Of a stretch of DNA of 36,087 bases, positions 12,255 to 19,793 are shown piece after piece. The stretch is taken from the IMG/VR virus record IMGVR_UViG_3300034073_002360, positions 1-36,087 of that record. The stretch is one strand, 5' to 3'. How positions within the stretch are numbered: position 1 is the first letter of the stretch; each line of letters begins with the position of its first letter. Made by a program: the position numbers and the translations under genes. The notes beneath the pieces are model-generated. The model saw only the letters and a program-made list of their open reading frames with translations, ran no database searches and had not been told where the DNA came from. Source of the DNA: a virus.

Positions 12255-13744
12255 GCGGCCTCGTCCAATAGTCCGAGTTGCCCTGACTGCTTAACCTCGT
12301 CACGTACCCCAGCGGCGCGCATGATGTCGTCGGTGTCGCCTTGGGCCTGATGCTTCTCCCACCAAGCGATGCGCGCCTTGGCAATCTGCGCGTATTCGGC
12401 CTCGCGCTCAACGCCGACAAACTCAAAGCCCTCTAGGACCGCAGCGCAGCCCGTTGTGCCGCTGCCGGTAAACGGGTCAAGGACGGTGCCGCCCGGCGGG
12501 GTGACGAGCCGGCATAGGTAGCGCATCAGCTCTATTGGCTTCACGGTCGGATGCGCGTTGCGCTGAGGCTGGACACCTTTTTGCTCAAAGGTTCGCATCC
12601 CGGTTTCGGTTCTGTTATCGGGACGCTTGACCTCAAACCCGTCTAGCCCGGCGTTGCGCTCAGCCTTAGAGCTCTTGGCGCAATAAAAGAAGCGGGACGC
12701 GCCGCCGGAGTCGTATTCAATGCGAGCCTCGCGTTGCACGCCAGCGCGTTCGCCGCCGGCGGTATAGACACTCCCAAACCCGACGTTGTTGCTCTTAGGC
12801 GCTGCGCCAGGAGCACGCTCCCCGCTCTGCTCGTCTAGGAGCCGCCCGGCTTCCTCGTCCATCATCACGTTTGCGGGCCAGCGGCCACTAGCGGCCGTCC
12901 ACCCGCCCGAGCCATCGCCACCGCTCACCGTTTCCTGTGTCCCAAACGTCGCCGTTCGATGCCCTGCGCTCGGCTCGTCACCCGGCGCAATCCCTATCCG
13001 GCATCCGTCAATGTTCAGCGCGCCCGTCCCAAACTCCAACACGTTCGCCGCAACCGTCCCTGCCAGCGGCTTACGGGCAACGACAATCGGCTCGTGCGCC
13101 GGCTTCAGGGCGGTTCCCCACCCCTCCCACCTCTTCGCGCCGTCGGTCACAGGCGCATAGCCGTAAATAGGCGTGTCCACAAACTCAGCTGGATCAGCAC
13201 CCGCAGGGGTTGCCATTCGAGCACTTCTTCCGTCGGCGGTGCGACGGGCGCGTCCTTGAGCCATCCTGATAACGCCGGTCCGTCCGTCCTCTCCCGCCGC
13301 CTTGTCAATCGCCTTCCCCACATTCAGCGACTTAGGAAACCCCGACCCATAAAGCCACATCATCTGATCCCTGACCTCAAAGCCTGCGTCCTCAACCGCG
13401 CACGCAAGGCGGTGATACGTCCGGCTCCCACCGAAAGCCAACAAGTGACCCCCAGGCTTGAGGATGCGCAGGGCTTCGGCCGCCCACAGCTCGCACCAAG
13501 CCTGAAAGTGCTGGTTGCCGCTGAGCGACAGGTCGTAGCTGCCAGCATGCATTGAGGCGCTGCGCTCCCGACTCTTGTGATGATCGCCGCCTGCGTTCTT
13601 CGACGCTTGAGCTATCGCCTTGCCGTCCCACGCCTTGCCCATGAAGTTGATGCCGTAGGGCGGATCTGTTACGACGGCATCGACGCTTGCCTCGGGCATC
13701 TCGCGCATCGCCTCAACGCAATCGGCCTCAATCAGCCGCCACAT
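12251..13744 (-). CDS. DNA methyltransferase, DPPY type (N6-adenine or N4-cytosine)
   Basis: A 497-aa enzyme. The catalytic motif DPPYGI is near the N-terminus (residues 27-32) and the S-adenosylmethionine-binding motif DPFTGSGTTG near the C-terminus (423-432). This order of catalytic then AdoMet motif is the beta class. HPTVKPIELMRYLCRL precedes the latter, as in CcrM-like enzymes. The central 200 residues (about 180-380) are probably the target-recognition region. ATG at 13744 overlaps the HNH stop (TGATG). It modifies phage DNA, most likely against host restriction. Target sequence cannot be read. Confidence 0.9.
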   Translation of the reverse strand: MWRLIEADCVEAMREMPEASVDAVVTDPPYGINFMGKAWDGKAIAQASKNAGGDHHKSRERSASMHAGSYDLSLSGNQHFQAWCELWAAEALRILKPGGHLLAFGGSRTYHRLACAVEDAGFEVRDQMMWLYGSGFPKSLNVGKAIDKAAGEDGRTGVIRMAQGRARRTADGRSARMATPAGADPAEFVDTPIYGYAPVTDGAKRWEGWGTALKPAHEPIVVARKPLAGTVAANVLEFGTGALNIDGCRIGIAPGDEPSAGHRTATFGTQETVSGGDGSGGWTAASGRWPANVMMDEEAGRLLDEQSGERAPGAAPKSNNVGFGSVYTAGGERAGVQREARIEYDSGGASRFFYCAKSSKAERNAGLDGFEVKRPDNRTETGMRTFEQKGVQPQRNAHPTVKPIELMRYLCRLVTPPGGTVLDPFTGSGTTGCAAVLEGFEFVGVEREAEYAQIAKARIAWWEKHQAQGDTDDIMRAAGVRDEVKQSGQLGLLDEAA

Positions 13745-14061
13745 CAAAAGTCCCTCTGATTAGTCGTGCGGCGATAGGCCAACGCGATTCCGCCGGCCTG
13801 CCTGACGGCTGCTACCTGCTCGGGCAACGTCAGGTATTCAAGGATGGAGAGCTCGTGTCTGTCATAGGCGCCGTGACAGCCGTCAGGGCCTCCGCAGAGC
13901 GGCACGATGTTGTCGGCGCCCATGTTGTTGCCGACTCCAGGCGCAAGGCTCCTGGGGATTACGTGCGCGGCCTCTACCTGAAAGCTCGAGCGGCAGACGC
14001 GGCAGCGAAAGCCCTCGCGCTCAACCTTCTGGCGGGCTTCTTTCCAGTTGCGGCGCTTCAT
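13744..14061 (-). CDS. HNH endonuclease in the methyltransferase island
   Basis: A 105-aa HNH protein: Cys20 and Cys23 (FRCRVCRSS), His33 in EAAHVIPRSL, Asn51 in ADNIVPLC, then Cys56, Cys62 and His63 (GGPDGCHGAYDRHE). These give both zinc ligands and an HNH-type active site. ATG at 14061 overlaps the C5 methyltransferase stop, and its own stop overlaps the DPPY methyltransferase ATG. A nuclease sitting between two methyltransferases could be a homing-type, McrA-like or restriction-like enzyme; no data here decide. Confidence 0.85.
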   Translation of the reverse strand: MKRRNWKEARQKVEREGFRCRVCRSSFQVEAAHVIPRSLAPGVGNNMGADNIVPLCGGPDGCHGAYDRHELSILEYLTLPEQVAAVRQAGGIALAYRRTTNQRDF

Positions 14062-15137
14062 CCCTCACGCTCCACAGCCATGATCCGGCGCCCTATCCAT
14101 TCCGCGACGTTGCTCACGACCCCGTTGCCGCAGGCTGCATAGCGGCGGCTGTCCGGTGTCTTGTCGCCATCAACCGCTGTCCAGCCGTCAGGCCAGCTCA
14201 TAAGACGCTCGCACTCCGTAGGTGTGAGGCGACGAACTGAGGACTGATGCAGTGTCGCTTTTCTCAGGCTTCTAGTAAGCGGGCCTGAAGGTGCGCCGGC
14301 CTCTGTGACCTTCCCTTGATTGCTGTATTCAGCCTCAAAAGTGATCGGTCCAGGCACAAACATCCCTGCGCCAGATAACGCATGTTGATCTTCCAAGCCC
14401 ATTTTCGTCCCAAACGCCGTATTGAGCGTCGGGGCAACCTCAGCCGGCCACCTCACGCCGCCAGCCCTTTGAGTGCCTGCTCCAGTTCCGGCGGCAGCGT
14501 CCTGCCACGAGCATCGGCCCGCCTCAAGATCCCCCTCGCCGCCCGCGCCGAGAGCGCGTACCGCTCGCTCACCGTCGTCTCCAAGACATCCGACAATGAA
14601 CACTCGACGGCGTCGTTGGGGGACTCCGAAGTATCTAGCGTCGACCACTCGCCAGCTGAGGCCATACCCGATTTCGGCCAGCGTTGAGAGAACGACTCCC
14701 ATGTCTCGTCCGTTGGCAGAGGAGAGGAGCCCAACGACGTTCTCAACGAGGAGCCAAGTTGGTCGAAGCTCATCTGCGATTCGGGCAAACTCAAAGAAGA
14801 GTCCTGAGCGCTCACCTGCGAGTCCGGCTCGCTTGCCGGCGACGGAGAGGTCTTGGCACGGGAAGCCTCCACAGAGAAGATCAAGCTGGTGCCGCTTCGG
14901 CCTTTGCGCAGCGTCTCCACCTCGGTGCTGATGCGTCCCTCTCCGGCCATGTTCTCGATGTAGGCCATCGGCTGAGACTGCTCGCACGTCGTCAAAGATG
15001 TCTGCGTCGGGCCAGTGCCATCGCAACACTCGTCGGCACCACTCATCGACTTCTGCCTGCCACAGGACGCGCATACCGGCCCGCTCAAGCCCGAGGTCAA
15101 GTCCGCCGACTCCTGAGAAGGTTGAGCCGACATTCAT
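14058..15137 (-). CDS. dcm: DNA (cytosine-5)-methyltransferase
   Basis: A 359-aa enzyme with the C5 motifs in order: I FSGVGGLDLG (residues 7-16), IV GGFPCQDLS with catalytic Cys94, VI VENVVGL, VIII FGVPQRRRRVFIVG, IX RRLTPTECERLMSWPDGW, and X AACGNGVVSNVAEWI. The region between VIII and IX is the target-recognition domain. ATG at 15137 overlaps the preceding stop (ATGA). A second long open frame (14453-15133) overlaps about 63% of this gene, starting four bases after its start codon. Modifies phage DNA; target unknown. Confidence 0.95.
   Translation of the reverse strand: MNVGSTFSGVGGLDLGLERAGMRVLWQAEVDEWCRRVLRWHWPDADIFDDVRAVSADGLHREHGRRGTHQHRGGDAAQRPKRHQLDLLCGGFPCQDLSVAGKRAGLAGERSGLFFEFARIADELRPTWLLVENVVGLLSSANGRDMGVVLSTLAEIGYGLSWRVVDARYFGVPQRRRRVFIVGCLGDDGERAVRALGAGGEGDLEAGRCSWQDAAAGTGAGTQRAGGVRWPAEVAPTLNTAFGTKMGLEDQHALSGAGMFVPGPITFEAEYSNQGKVTEAGAPSGPLTRSLRKATLHQSSVRRLTPTECERLMSWPDGWTAVDGDKTPDSRRYAACGNGVVSNVAEWIGRRIMAVEREG
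14453..15133 (-). CDS. Overlapping alternative-frame ORF inside the cytosine methyltransferase gene
   Basis: An uninterrupted 226-aa frame read from ATG 15133, four bases after the methyltransferase ATG, so one ribosome site could serve both (ATGAATG). The product is Ser-rich (MSAQPSQESADLTSGLSGPV) with a Cys-containing N-terminus and a C-terminal part that reads like real protein: WPKSGMASAGEWSTLDTSES, CSLSDVLETTVSERYALSAR and GILRRADARGRTLPPELEQA. In the last 32 codons, 26 end in G or C, against 21 of 33 in the methyltransferase frame. From memory, similar alternative-frame proteins accompany other phage C5 methyltransferases. It may still be only a shadow of a constrained gene. Confidence 0.4.
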   Translation of the reverse strand: MSAQPSQESADLTSGLSGPVCASCGRQKSMSGADECCDGTGPTQTSLTTCEQSQPMAYIENMAGEGRISTEVETLRKGRSGTSLIFSVEASRAKTSPSPASEPDSQVSAQDSSLSLPESQMSFDQLGSSLRTSLGSSPLPTDETWESFSQRWPKSGMASAGEWSTLDTSESPNDAVECSLSDVLETTVSERYALSARAARGILRRADARGRTLPPELEQALKGLAA

Positions 15138-15355
15138 CCCTTTAGCGCCTTCTTGGCCGCAGCCACGCCCGCCGATGCGCTAGGCAGCGTCAACGGGATG
15201 GCGGCGATGTCGACGAGGGCCTTGCGGTAGGCATCACGCTCAATGGCGAGCTCGCCGCAGGTCGTCAGGGCATCGCGCACGTCGCGCCACAGCACCCACT
15301 CCCCCTGCGGGTCGTGCTCAGCCTTCCAGGCTCCGGCGAGGGTGTAGCGGGTCAT
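15134..15355 (-). CDS. Small protein of unknown function
   Basis: A 73-aa protein starting [20 protein letters not shown], with a helix over residues 30-50 (CGELAIERDAYRKALVDIAA). ATG at 15355 overlaps the nuclease-like gene's stop (ATGA), and its stop overlaps the cytosine methyltransferase ATG. Very common size and style for early phage operons; family not recognised. Confidence 0.65.
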   Translation of the reverse strand: MTRYTLAGAWKAEHDPQGEWVLWRDVRDALTTCGELAIERDAYRKALVDIAAIPLTLPSASAGVAAAKKALKG

Positions 15356-15807
15356 GCTGGCACCGCCAACAAAGTCCAAGGGTGGGGAGCTGATGGCCTT
15401 TCCTCAGCCCACCATCCCCATTCGCACCACAGCCGGTCCCTCCTGTCGACATCGGCGTCAAACCTTTGACTGTCAAGTACCTGGCCGTCATTCCAATAGC
15501 GAAGCCGCAAAGCAACAACGGAATCCTGGGCTTGGTCTTCGCACCATTGCCACATCAGCGAGACGCGCTCGGCTTGGTTGACAAGTCGACGCAGCGCCTT
15601 CTCTTGGCCCCCGCGCATCTCGTCATAGCTCAGAGGCTTGCTTTCAACAATCAAGAACCGATTGTTGATCTCGTGGAAGCCGTCAATGTCCGTTGCGCTG
15701 CTACCTCGAGGCAGCCTGCGGCCCGTGCGGCCAAGAGAGTCAGGGTCCCATCGACGCTCAAGCCAGCAGTCCTGTCCGCGGTCGCAATCATGTCGCCACT
15801 TAGTCAC
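15352..15807 (-). CDS. PD-(D/E)xK-like nuclease candidate
   Basis: A 151-aa protein. Residues 38-57 ([20 protein letters not shown]) have the D-x(n)-E-x-K spacing of PD-(D/E)xK nucleases: Asp40/Asp42 and Glu55-Ser-Lys57 on two adjacent strands, followed by a helix [19 protein letters not shown]. The N-terminus has Cys/His residues ([10 protein letters not shown]) that might bind metal. GTG at 15807 overlaps the Dam-like stop. Lying between two methyltransferases, it could be a restriction-like, repair or resolving nuclease. Fold inferred by motif only. Confidence 0.6.
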   Translation of the reverse strand: MTKWRHDCDRGQDCWLERRWDPDSLGRTGRRLPRGSSATDIDGFHEINNRFLIVESKPLSYDEMRGGQEKALRRLVNQAERVSLMWQWCEDQAQDSVVALRLRYWNDGQVLDSQRFDADVDRRDRLWCEWGWWAEERPSAPHPWTLLAVPA

Positions 15808-16619
15808 GGCTTCACCACCACAAACCCGAGCTCGTCGTAAGCCTCAGCGAAGGCTCGAGCGCGATCGCCTAAGTAGAGAACGGCCTGCCCCTGCAGCGGC
15901 GTAGCGCTCTTCCGTTCGGGGTGCCAGAACCGCACCCTTCCCTTCGGAAAGCACATCGCCGCAGAACATGAGGCCAACAGCTGAAACCACTCGGTCTCAG
16001 TCGCGTTGTTGACGAGCACACACGCTTGGTCGACGCGCGCTTCGGCGTACTCCCGCACCACCTTCTCGGCAAAGTGTCCGATTAGCGGCTGCGCATAAGG
16101 CGGATTCATCCAGACGCGCCCTTGCCAGTCCTGAGCCAGCCCGTCGTCGTCCAGCGTGTAGATCTGCTTCGCACCGACAACCTCGTTAGCGGTCTCGTTG
16201 GTTGCAGGATCTAGGTCAATGTCGCCCATCGCCGTGCGGGCTGCGTCGATGTATTCCTGCGGCGTGTACCACTCGTTTTCGCCGCTGTTATGGCCTACAT
16301 GAGCTCCTGGCTTCTTGTCGGGTAGCGCCTGAGTGACGATGCCGTACCACGAGCCAAAAGTGGCCAATACATTGGCCACTTCTGCCTCACTACTGACCTG
16401 TTCTGCAAACTGAACTCGATACTTGAGCTCGCTCCGGCTTTTTCCAGTCTGCTCAACAAGGCGATCCAGCAACCCATGAGGCAGCTGCTTGCCCTTGCGC
16501 TGCTTGAGCAGCTCGCGGCCAAACTCCCAGCGAGCCATGATGCCCTCGCCCTCAGCCGCGTCGACCTTGCGGTCAAGCTCAACTAGCTCATCTACCTCTA
16601 CTGCGACGGCGGTGCTCAT
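15804..16619 (-). CDS. Phage Dam-like DNA N6-adenine methyltransferase
   Basis: A 271-aa protein with two parts. Residues 25-100 are helical ([20 protein letters not shown], then a Lys/Arg-rich HTH-like stretch). Residues 115-271 match phage N6-adenine methyltransferases: [31 protein letters not shown], catalytic NPPY at 172-175 in [11 protein letters not shown], and [21 protein letters not shown] at 16619 overlaps the stop of the secreted protein gene. It would methylate adenine in phage DNA; site unknown. The fused N-terminal part may add DNA binding. Confidence 0.88.
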   Translation of the reverse strand: MSTAVAVEVDELVELDRKVDAAEGEGIMARWEFGRELLKQRKGKQLPHGLLDRLVEQTGKSRSELKYRVQFAEQVSSEAEVANVLATFGSWYGIVTQALPDKKPGAHVGHNSGENEWYTPQEYIDAARTAMGDIDLDPATNETANEVVGAKQIYTLDDDGLAQDWQGRVWMNPPYAQPLIGHFAEKVVREYAEARVDQACVLVNNATETEWFQLLASCSAAMCFPKGRVRFWHPERKSATPLQGQAVLYLGDRARAFAEAYDELGFVVVKP

Positions 16620-16948
16620 CGAATCCGCCCCCAGCAGCTCCACGCCGAAAAGCCAACGTCGCGCGCCACGCGGTTTGCCACGCGCATCTGCTGGCGCCAC
16701 GTCGCATAGCCGGCGTTGCTCGGATACCACGGCAGCTTCCAGTGCTGCCAGGTTGCGTAGTAGAAGCCAAGGCCGCCCTGATAGGTCGGGCCCTTGTGAG
16801 ACCAGTTGACTCCGCGCCAGCCGCTACCGGGCTGCTCGCAGCGACCCATCTTCACCCACAGCTGCCAGTTGGCGGGCATCGGGCGGGCCTGCGCTACAGG
16901 AGCGCCGAGAGCCATCGCGGCCAGGACGGCGACGAGGAGCCTACGCAT
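16616..16948 (-). CDS. Secreted transglycosylase / resuscitation-factor-like protein
   Basis: A 110-aa protein. Residues 1-21 are a signal peptide ([20 protein letters not shown] then A). The mature part, about 89 residues, begins [20 protein letters not shown] and includes Glu38, the expected catalytic acid in a lysozyme-like or Rpf-like fold (GRCE), then [11 protein letters not shown] and a C-terminal Cys in SAWSCWG that could pair with Cys37. ATG at 16948 has GAGGAGG six bases upstream and overlaps the preceding stop. Its position in the early/lysogeny region, away from holin and endolysins, suggests export during lysogeny or early infection rather than lysis. Confidence 0.75.
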   Translation of the reverse strand: MRRLLVAVLAAMALGAPVAQARPMPANWQLWVKMGRCEQPGSGWRGVNWSHKGPTYQGGLGFYYATWQHWKLPWYPSNAGYATWRQQMRVANRVARDVGFSAWSCWGRIR

Positions 16949-17135
16949 CGCGCACCTCCTCGTCGAGGTCCTCACGGTCGGTAGAGAACGGCGCCCTGCC
17001 CTCGCAGCGGGCCTTGAGGTCCTCGTGCTCAGGGCCTAGGTGCTTCCACGGCGCGAAGTCCGGGCCATCGTAGTGCCAGGGCTTGGCAATCATGTCGGCC
17101 TCGGCGATGGCCTCCATGCGGTCGCGGAAGCTCAT
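16941..17135 (-). CDS. Small acidic protein of unknown function
   Basis: A 64-aa protein starting MSFRDRMEAIAEADMIAKPW, ending [11 protein letters not shown]. Acidic overall with an N-terminal helix. ATG at 17135 overlaps the preceding stop (ATGA). Its 3' end carries the ribosome site of the secreted protein gene. Family not recognised. Confidence 0.65.
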   Translation of the reverse strand: MSFRDRMEAIAEADMIAKPWHYDGPDFAPWKHLGPEHEDLKARCEGRAPFSTDREDLDEEVRDA

Positions 17136-17464
17136 GCGGCCTCCTTCTCGTAGGCGGCGATCGCGGTCTTCGGACTCAGCGGCTCTCCCTGAGCTCGCGC
17201 CCAGCGATGCACCTCAAGCGGCACGACGGCGTAGCGGTTCTGCTGACCGGGCACCGGGGCCGCTAGGCGCTCTGCGTGCTCAAGCGGGTAGCCGTCGAAG
17301 CTCTCAGCGCCGCAGTAGAGGTACTTCGGCTGCCTGACATCTGAGGCGAACACGACGGTGTAGCGCGTCGGCTCGGCCTTCTCTTCCTTCTGGCGCGTCT
17401 TGCCACCGAAGAGCCGGCCACGCTCGCGCTTGGCCTCTTGACGCTTGACCTTGCTCTGCCTCAT
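17132..17464 (-). CDS. Basic protein of unknown function
   Basis: A 110-aa protein. The first 30 residues are strongly basic (MRQSKVKRQEAKRERGRLFG), followed by an alpha/beta part (RYTVVFASDVRQPKYLYCGA; LAAPVPGQQNRYAVVPLEVH). ATG at 17464 overlaps the previous stop (ATGA). The basic tail could bind nucleic acid. Function unknown. Confidence 0.65.
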   Translation of the reverse strand: MRQSKVKRQEAKRERGRLFGGKTRQKEEKAEPTRYTVVFASDVRQPKYLYCGAESFDGYPLEHAERLAAPVPGQQNRYAVVPLEVHRWARAQGEPLSPKTAIAAYEKEAA

Positions 17465-17697
17465 GCCGCTACCCGCAGCTGCGGCTTGATGGCAGCGGCC
17501 AGCTCGAGGGCGTCCAGCACCAGCTGCTCGCCGTCGTCCAACGTGAGGATGACCTCGCCGCCGTTGCGCAGCACCAGCACCGGCTCGGCATCCCCTGAGT
17601 GCTCCGGCAGGCCCCTGCGAAGGCCCATCAGCAGAGTGCTGTCGCCCTCTACAGACCTCTGCTGACTTAGTTCAGACTTATCTCTATTATCGAACAT
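17461..17697 (-). CDS. Small protein downstream of integrase
   Basis: A 78-aa protein starting MFDNRDKSELSQQRSVEGDS with a strand-rich C-terminus (PVLVLRNGGEVILTLDDGEQ). Three ATGs in a row (17703, 17700, 17697) follow GAGGAG; the third has the best spacing and is used here. It overlaps the end of the integrase gene by 11 bases. The first 20 codons are markedly AT-richer than the surroundings. Could be an excisionase-sized partner of the integrase, but no HTH is evident. Confidence 0.55.
   Translation of the reverse strand: MFDNRDKSELSQQRSVEGDSTLLMGLRRGLPEHSGDAEPVLVLRNGGEVILTLDDGEQLVLDALELAAAIKPQLRVAA
17662..17690 (+). promoter_or_regulatory. Candidate antisense promoter at the integrase 3' end
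   Basis: On the plus strand, CTGACT (17662-17667), a 17-base spacer and TATTAT (17685-17690, five of six matches to the -10 consensus) lie in a short AT-rich patch. Transcription from it would run antisense to the integrase gene. It could be chance in an AT-rich patch. Confidence 0.3.
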
Positions 17698-18664
17698 CAT
17701 CATCTCCTCGGGCTGTAATGCCCCTCTGCGCAGGCCATACCCCTGCGGCGTTTTCTGAGTCCTCCCGACTAAAGAACGTGAAGCCCTGGACGGCGACGCT
17801 CATCTCGTCCATTGAGACGCGGTCGACGTAGGTGCCGGCGGTCGTCTCCACCGACTCGTGACCGAGCAGGGCCTGCGCGACGCGCAGACCTGCGTACTTG
17901 GCGATGTGGTCACCGAAGGCGTGCCTGAGCGTGTGCGGCGTAACGGGCTGGTAGAGCCCGGCCTTGCGCCCGGCGGCCTTGACGAGGCGGTAGATGCTGT
18001 TGCGGGCCATCGGCCGGTCGACCTCGACGTACTCGCCCAGCAGCGGAGTCGTCGCGCGCTCTCGAGGGCGCAGCAGCGTCCCGCGCTCGGGCCCGATGAG
18101 CTTTATCTCGTCAATGATCGGCTGCAGGTCACGGATAACGGGCACCCAGCGCTCCTTGGCGCCCTTGCCCGCCGTCCTGGCGACGTGCACCCAGCCGGGC
18201 CGCATGACGTCCTCTACGCGCGTCTCTGAGAGCTCCTTGCAGCGAAGCCCGGCGCAGATGCCGAGGTAGATCATCCAGCGTTCGGTGTGCCTAGCATCGC
18301 TCGAGGCGGCCCAATCCAGCAGTTGCGAGGTCTCCTCGCGCGTCAGGCGGTTTATCTGCGGCTGAGACCTCCTCGCGCGCCTAACCGCCTGCGCCGGGTT
18401 TGTCGCCCTGATGTCTTCCTCGACGGTCCAGCTGTAGAAGCTGTTGAGGACGCTGTGCGCCTGGTTCTTGCTGTTCGGATGCTGCCAACGGCGCAGGGTC
18501 CTCTTCACGTCCGTCTTGCCGGTCTTCTCCACCGGCCGCCCACCGCAGTCAGCGGCGTGCATCAGCAGCTTCTCGCGGTAGGACTTCTCTGTTGCCTCGG
18601 AGTTGATCTGCCCGTAGCCGCGCAGGTCAGCGATGAAGGCGTCTATCGCCACGTCAAACTTCAT
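17687..18664 (-). CDS. int: Tyrosine integrase (site-specific recombinase)
   Basis: A 325-aa recombinase. Residues 1-90 are the core-binding SAM-like domain (ATEKSYREKLLMHAADCGGR). The catalytic domain carries Arg141 (GICAGLRCKELSE), a Lys near 167-170, His244 and Arg247 (PHTLRHAFGDHI), His269 (LLGHESVE) and nucleophile Tyr279 (AGTYVDRVS). There is no long arm-binding N-terminal domain, so it is a simple XerC/D-like integrase. ATG at 18664 overlaps the preceding stop. It inserts the phage into the host chromosome; no attP-like gap adjoins it because the neighbours overlap. Confidence 0.92.
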   Translation of the reverse strand: MKFDVAIDAFIADLRGYGQINSEATEKSYREKLLMHAADCGGRPVEKTGKTDVKRTLRRWQHPNSKNQAHSVLNSFYSWTVEEDIRATNPAQAVRRARRSQPQINRLTREETSQLLDWAASSDARHTERWMIYLGICAGLRCKELSETRVEDVMRPGWVHVARTAGKGAKERWVPVIRDLQPIIDEIKLIGPERGTLLRPRERATTPLLGEYVEVDRPMARNSIYRLVKAAGRKAGLYQPVTPHTLRHAFGDHIAKYAGLRVAQALLGHESVETTAGTYVDRVSMDEMSVAVQGFTFFSREDSENAAGVWPAQRGITARGDDDVR

Positions 18665-18885
18665 GCTGGCTCCTCCTGGTCGTTGTCCCGACACCGTAGG
18701 TAGTCGCGCAGATCCATGAGCGCTTCTGCGGTACGCCTTCGCAGTGTCGGACTGTCCAGAAGCTCCTGAGCCGGTGACTGATGCCAGAAGGCAGCCATGA
18801 AGACGTCGATCGCCTCCTCGTCGCAGATGCGGTCCCACTCGTCGCGGTCCTTGCGGAAGGCGTTGAGGTCGATGATGTTGCTCAT
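18661..18885 (-). CDS. Small protein upstream of integrase
   Basis: A 74-aa acidic protein starting MSNIIDLNAFRKDRDEWDRI, with a second helix in LLDSPTLRRRTAEALMDLRD. ATG at 18885 overlaps the stop of the 303-aa gene, and its own stop overlaps the integrase ATG. It might be an integrase partner by position, but no DNA-binding motif is clear. Confidence 0.6.
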   Translation of the reverse strand: MSNIIDLNAFRKDRDEWDRICDEEAIDVFMAAFWHQSPAQELLDSPTLRRRTAEALMDLRDYLRCRDNDQEEPA

Positions 18886-19793
18886 GCGGCCTCCCACTTG
18901 ATGCGCAGCGGGTCCAGAACCTCGTCAGGGATGCAGCCGCACCGCGGGCAGGTAGTCCGGTCGACCGGACTTTCGCGCGGCTCGCGGTACTCGTCGCGCA
19001 GGTCCCGCAGCCCGTTGCTGGAGGCGTCGGCAACGGCGGTCTCGGCCTCTATCTCCCCTGCCGTGACCTTCGGCAGCACCACGGCAAGCTTTGCCATCCC
19101 GGCCTCGGCGAGCTTGTCCGGCTCAATGCCGTGCTCAAGGACGAAGACCTCGTGAATCTTGGCGGCGGTGAAGAACTCCGAGCGGCTCATCCCCACCTCA
19201 GGCTGCGCCAGGAACTCAGCGAGCGTCTCGTAGCCGAGGGCTTCGTAGGCGTGGCCCCTGCTGATGTCGTGAGCGGCCCGCGCCACTTCCAGAAGTGACC
19301 GCCTTGTGAGGCGCAGGGCGGCCTTCAGGCGCTTTTCCATCTCGTAGGCGTCGTCGGGCTCCACTACCTCCCCGGCGACCGTCAGGGCGCCCGCATCGGT
19401 GCGCAGGCGTATGCCCTGCGGCGCTGAGTGCTTGACGATGCGGCTGTGCGGCGTCTGCTTGACCATTACCTGCACAGGAGCACCGAGGGAGTCCTCCAGG
19501 CGGCGCACGATCTGCTCCGGGTCGCGCTCGGTGATGTTGAACCGCGCGGCAAACTCGCGCATCCCCTTGAGCTGGCCGTCGGTGAGCTTGTACGGGTCCT
19601 CGGCGTCGCTGCTGAGGTTGCGCCATTCGATCGCGTACTGGCCGCTCTCGTGCCTTGAGGTGAGGCGCAGGCCCCAGCCGCCCTTCTTGCGGCTCATCAC
19701 CGCGACGTTGTCCAGCGTCATCAGGTGCTCACCCGCAGGCAGGGCGCCCTCTTCGGTTGCGCGGATCTGGCCGGCCAGGCGCTCAACGCTCAC
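18882..19793 (-). CDS. Unknown protein with ParB/HTH-like middle domain and C-terminal zinc knuckle
   Basis: A 303-aa protein. Residues 1-140 are strand-rich (GWGLRLTSRHESGQYAIEWR). Residues 150-225 are helical (LLEVARAAHDISRGHAYEAL then SRSEFFTAAKIHEVF) and resemble HTH segments of phage DNA-binding proteins that sense or position DNA. The C-terminus has a Cys pair (TTCPRCGC) near residue 285. Position between integrase and recombination genes hints at a DNA function such as replication initiation, but this is weak. The 18-bp palindrome at 18954-18971 lies in its coding sequence. Confidence 0.65.
   Translation of the reverse strand: MSVERLAGQIRATEEGALPAGEHLMTLDNVAVMSRKKGGWGLRLTSRHESGQYAIEWRNLSSDAEDPYKLTDGQLKGMREFAARFNITERDPEQIVRRLEDSLGAPVQVMVKQTPHSRIVKHSAPQGIRLRTDAGALTVAGEVVEPDDAYEMEKRLKAALRLTRRSLLEVARAAHDISRGHAYEALGYETLAEFLAQPEVGMSRSEFFTAAKIHEVFVLEHGIEPDKLAEAGMAKLAVVLPKVTAGEIEAETAVADASSNGLRDLRDEYREPRESPVDRTTCPRCGCIPDEVLDPLRIKWEAA
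18954..18971. repeat. 18-bp palindromic site, copy 2
   Basis: AGTCCGGTCGACCGGACT is a perfect palindrome. It equals the site at 11454-11471 apart from one central base, and the site at 24290-24307 apart from one base. Here it lies in the 3' end of the 303-aa gene. A repeated operator or protein-binding site is likely. Confidence 0.6.

Noticed and set aside
18665-19033. Longer start for integrase (448 aa)
   Set aside because: The added 123 residues run through the 74-aa gene and part of the 303-aa gene and look non-protein-like; ATG 18664 matches the family start.
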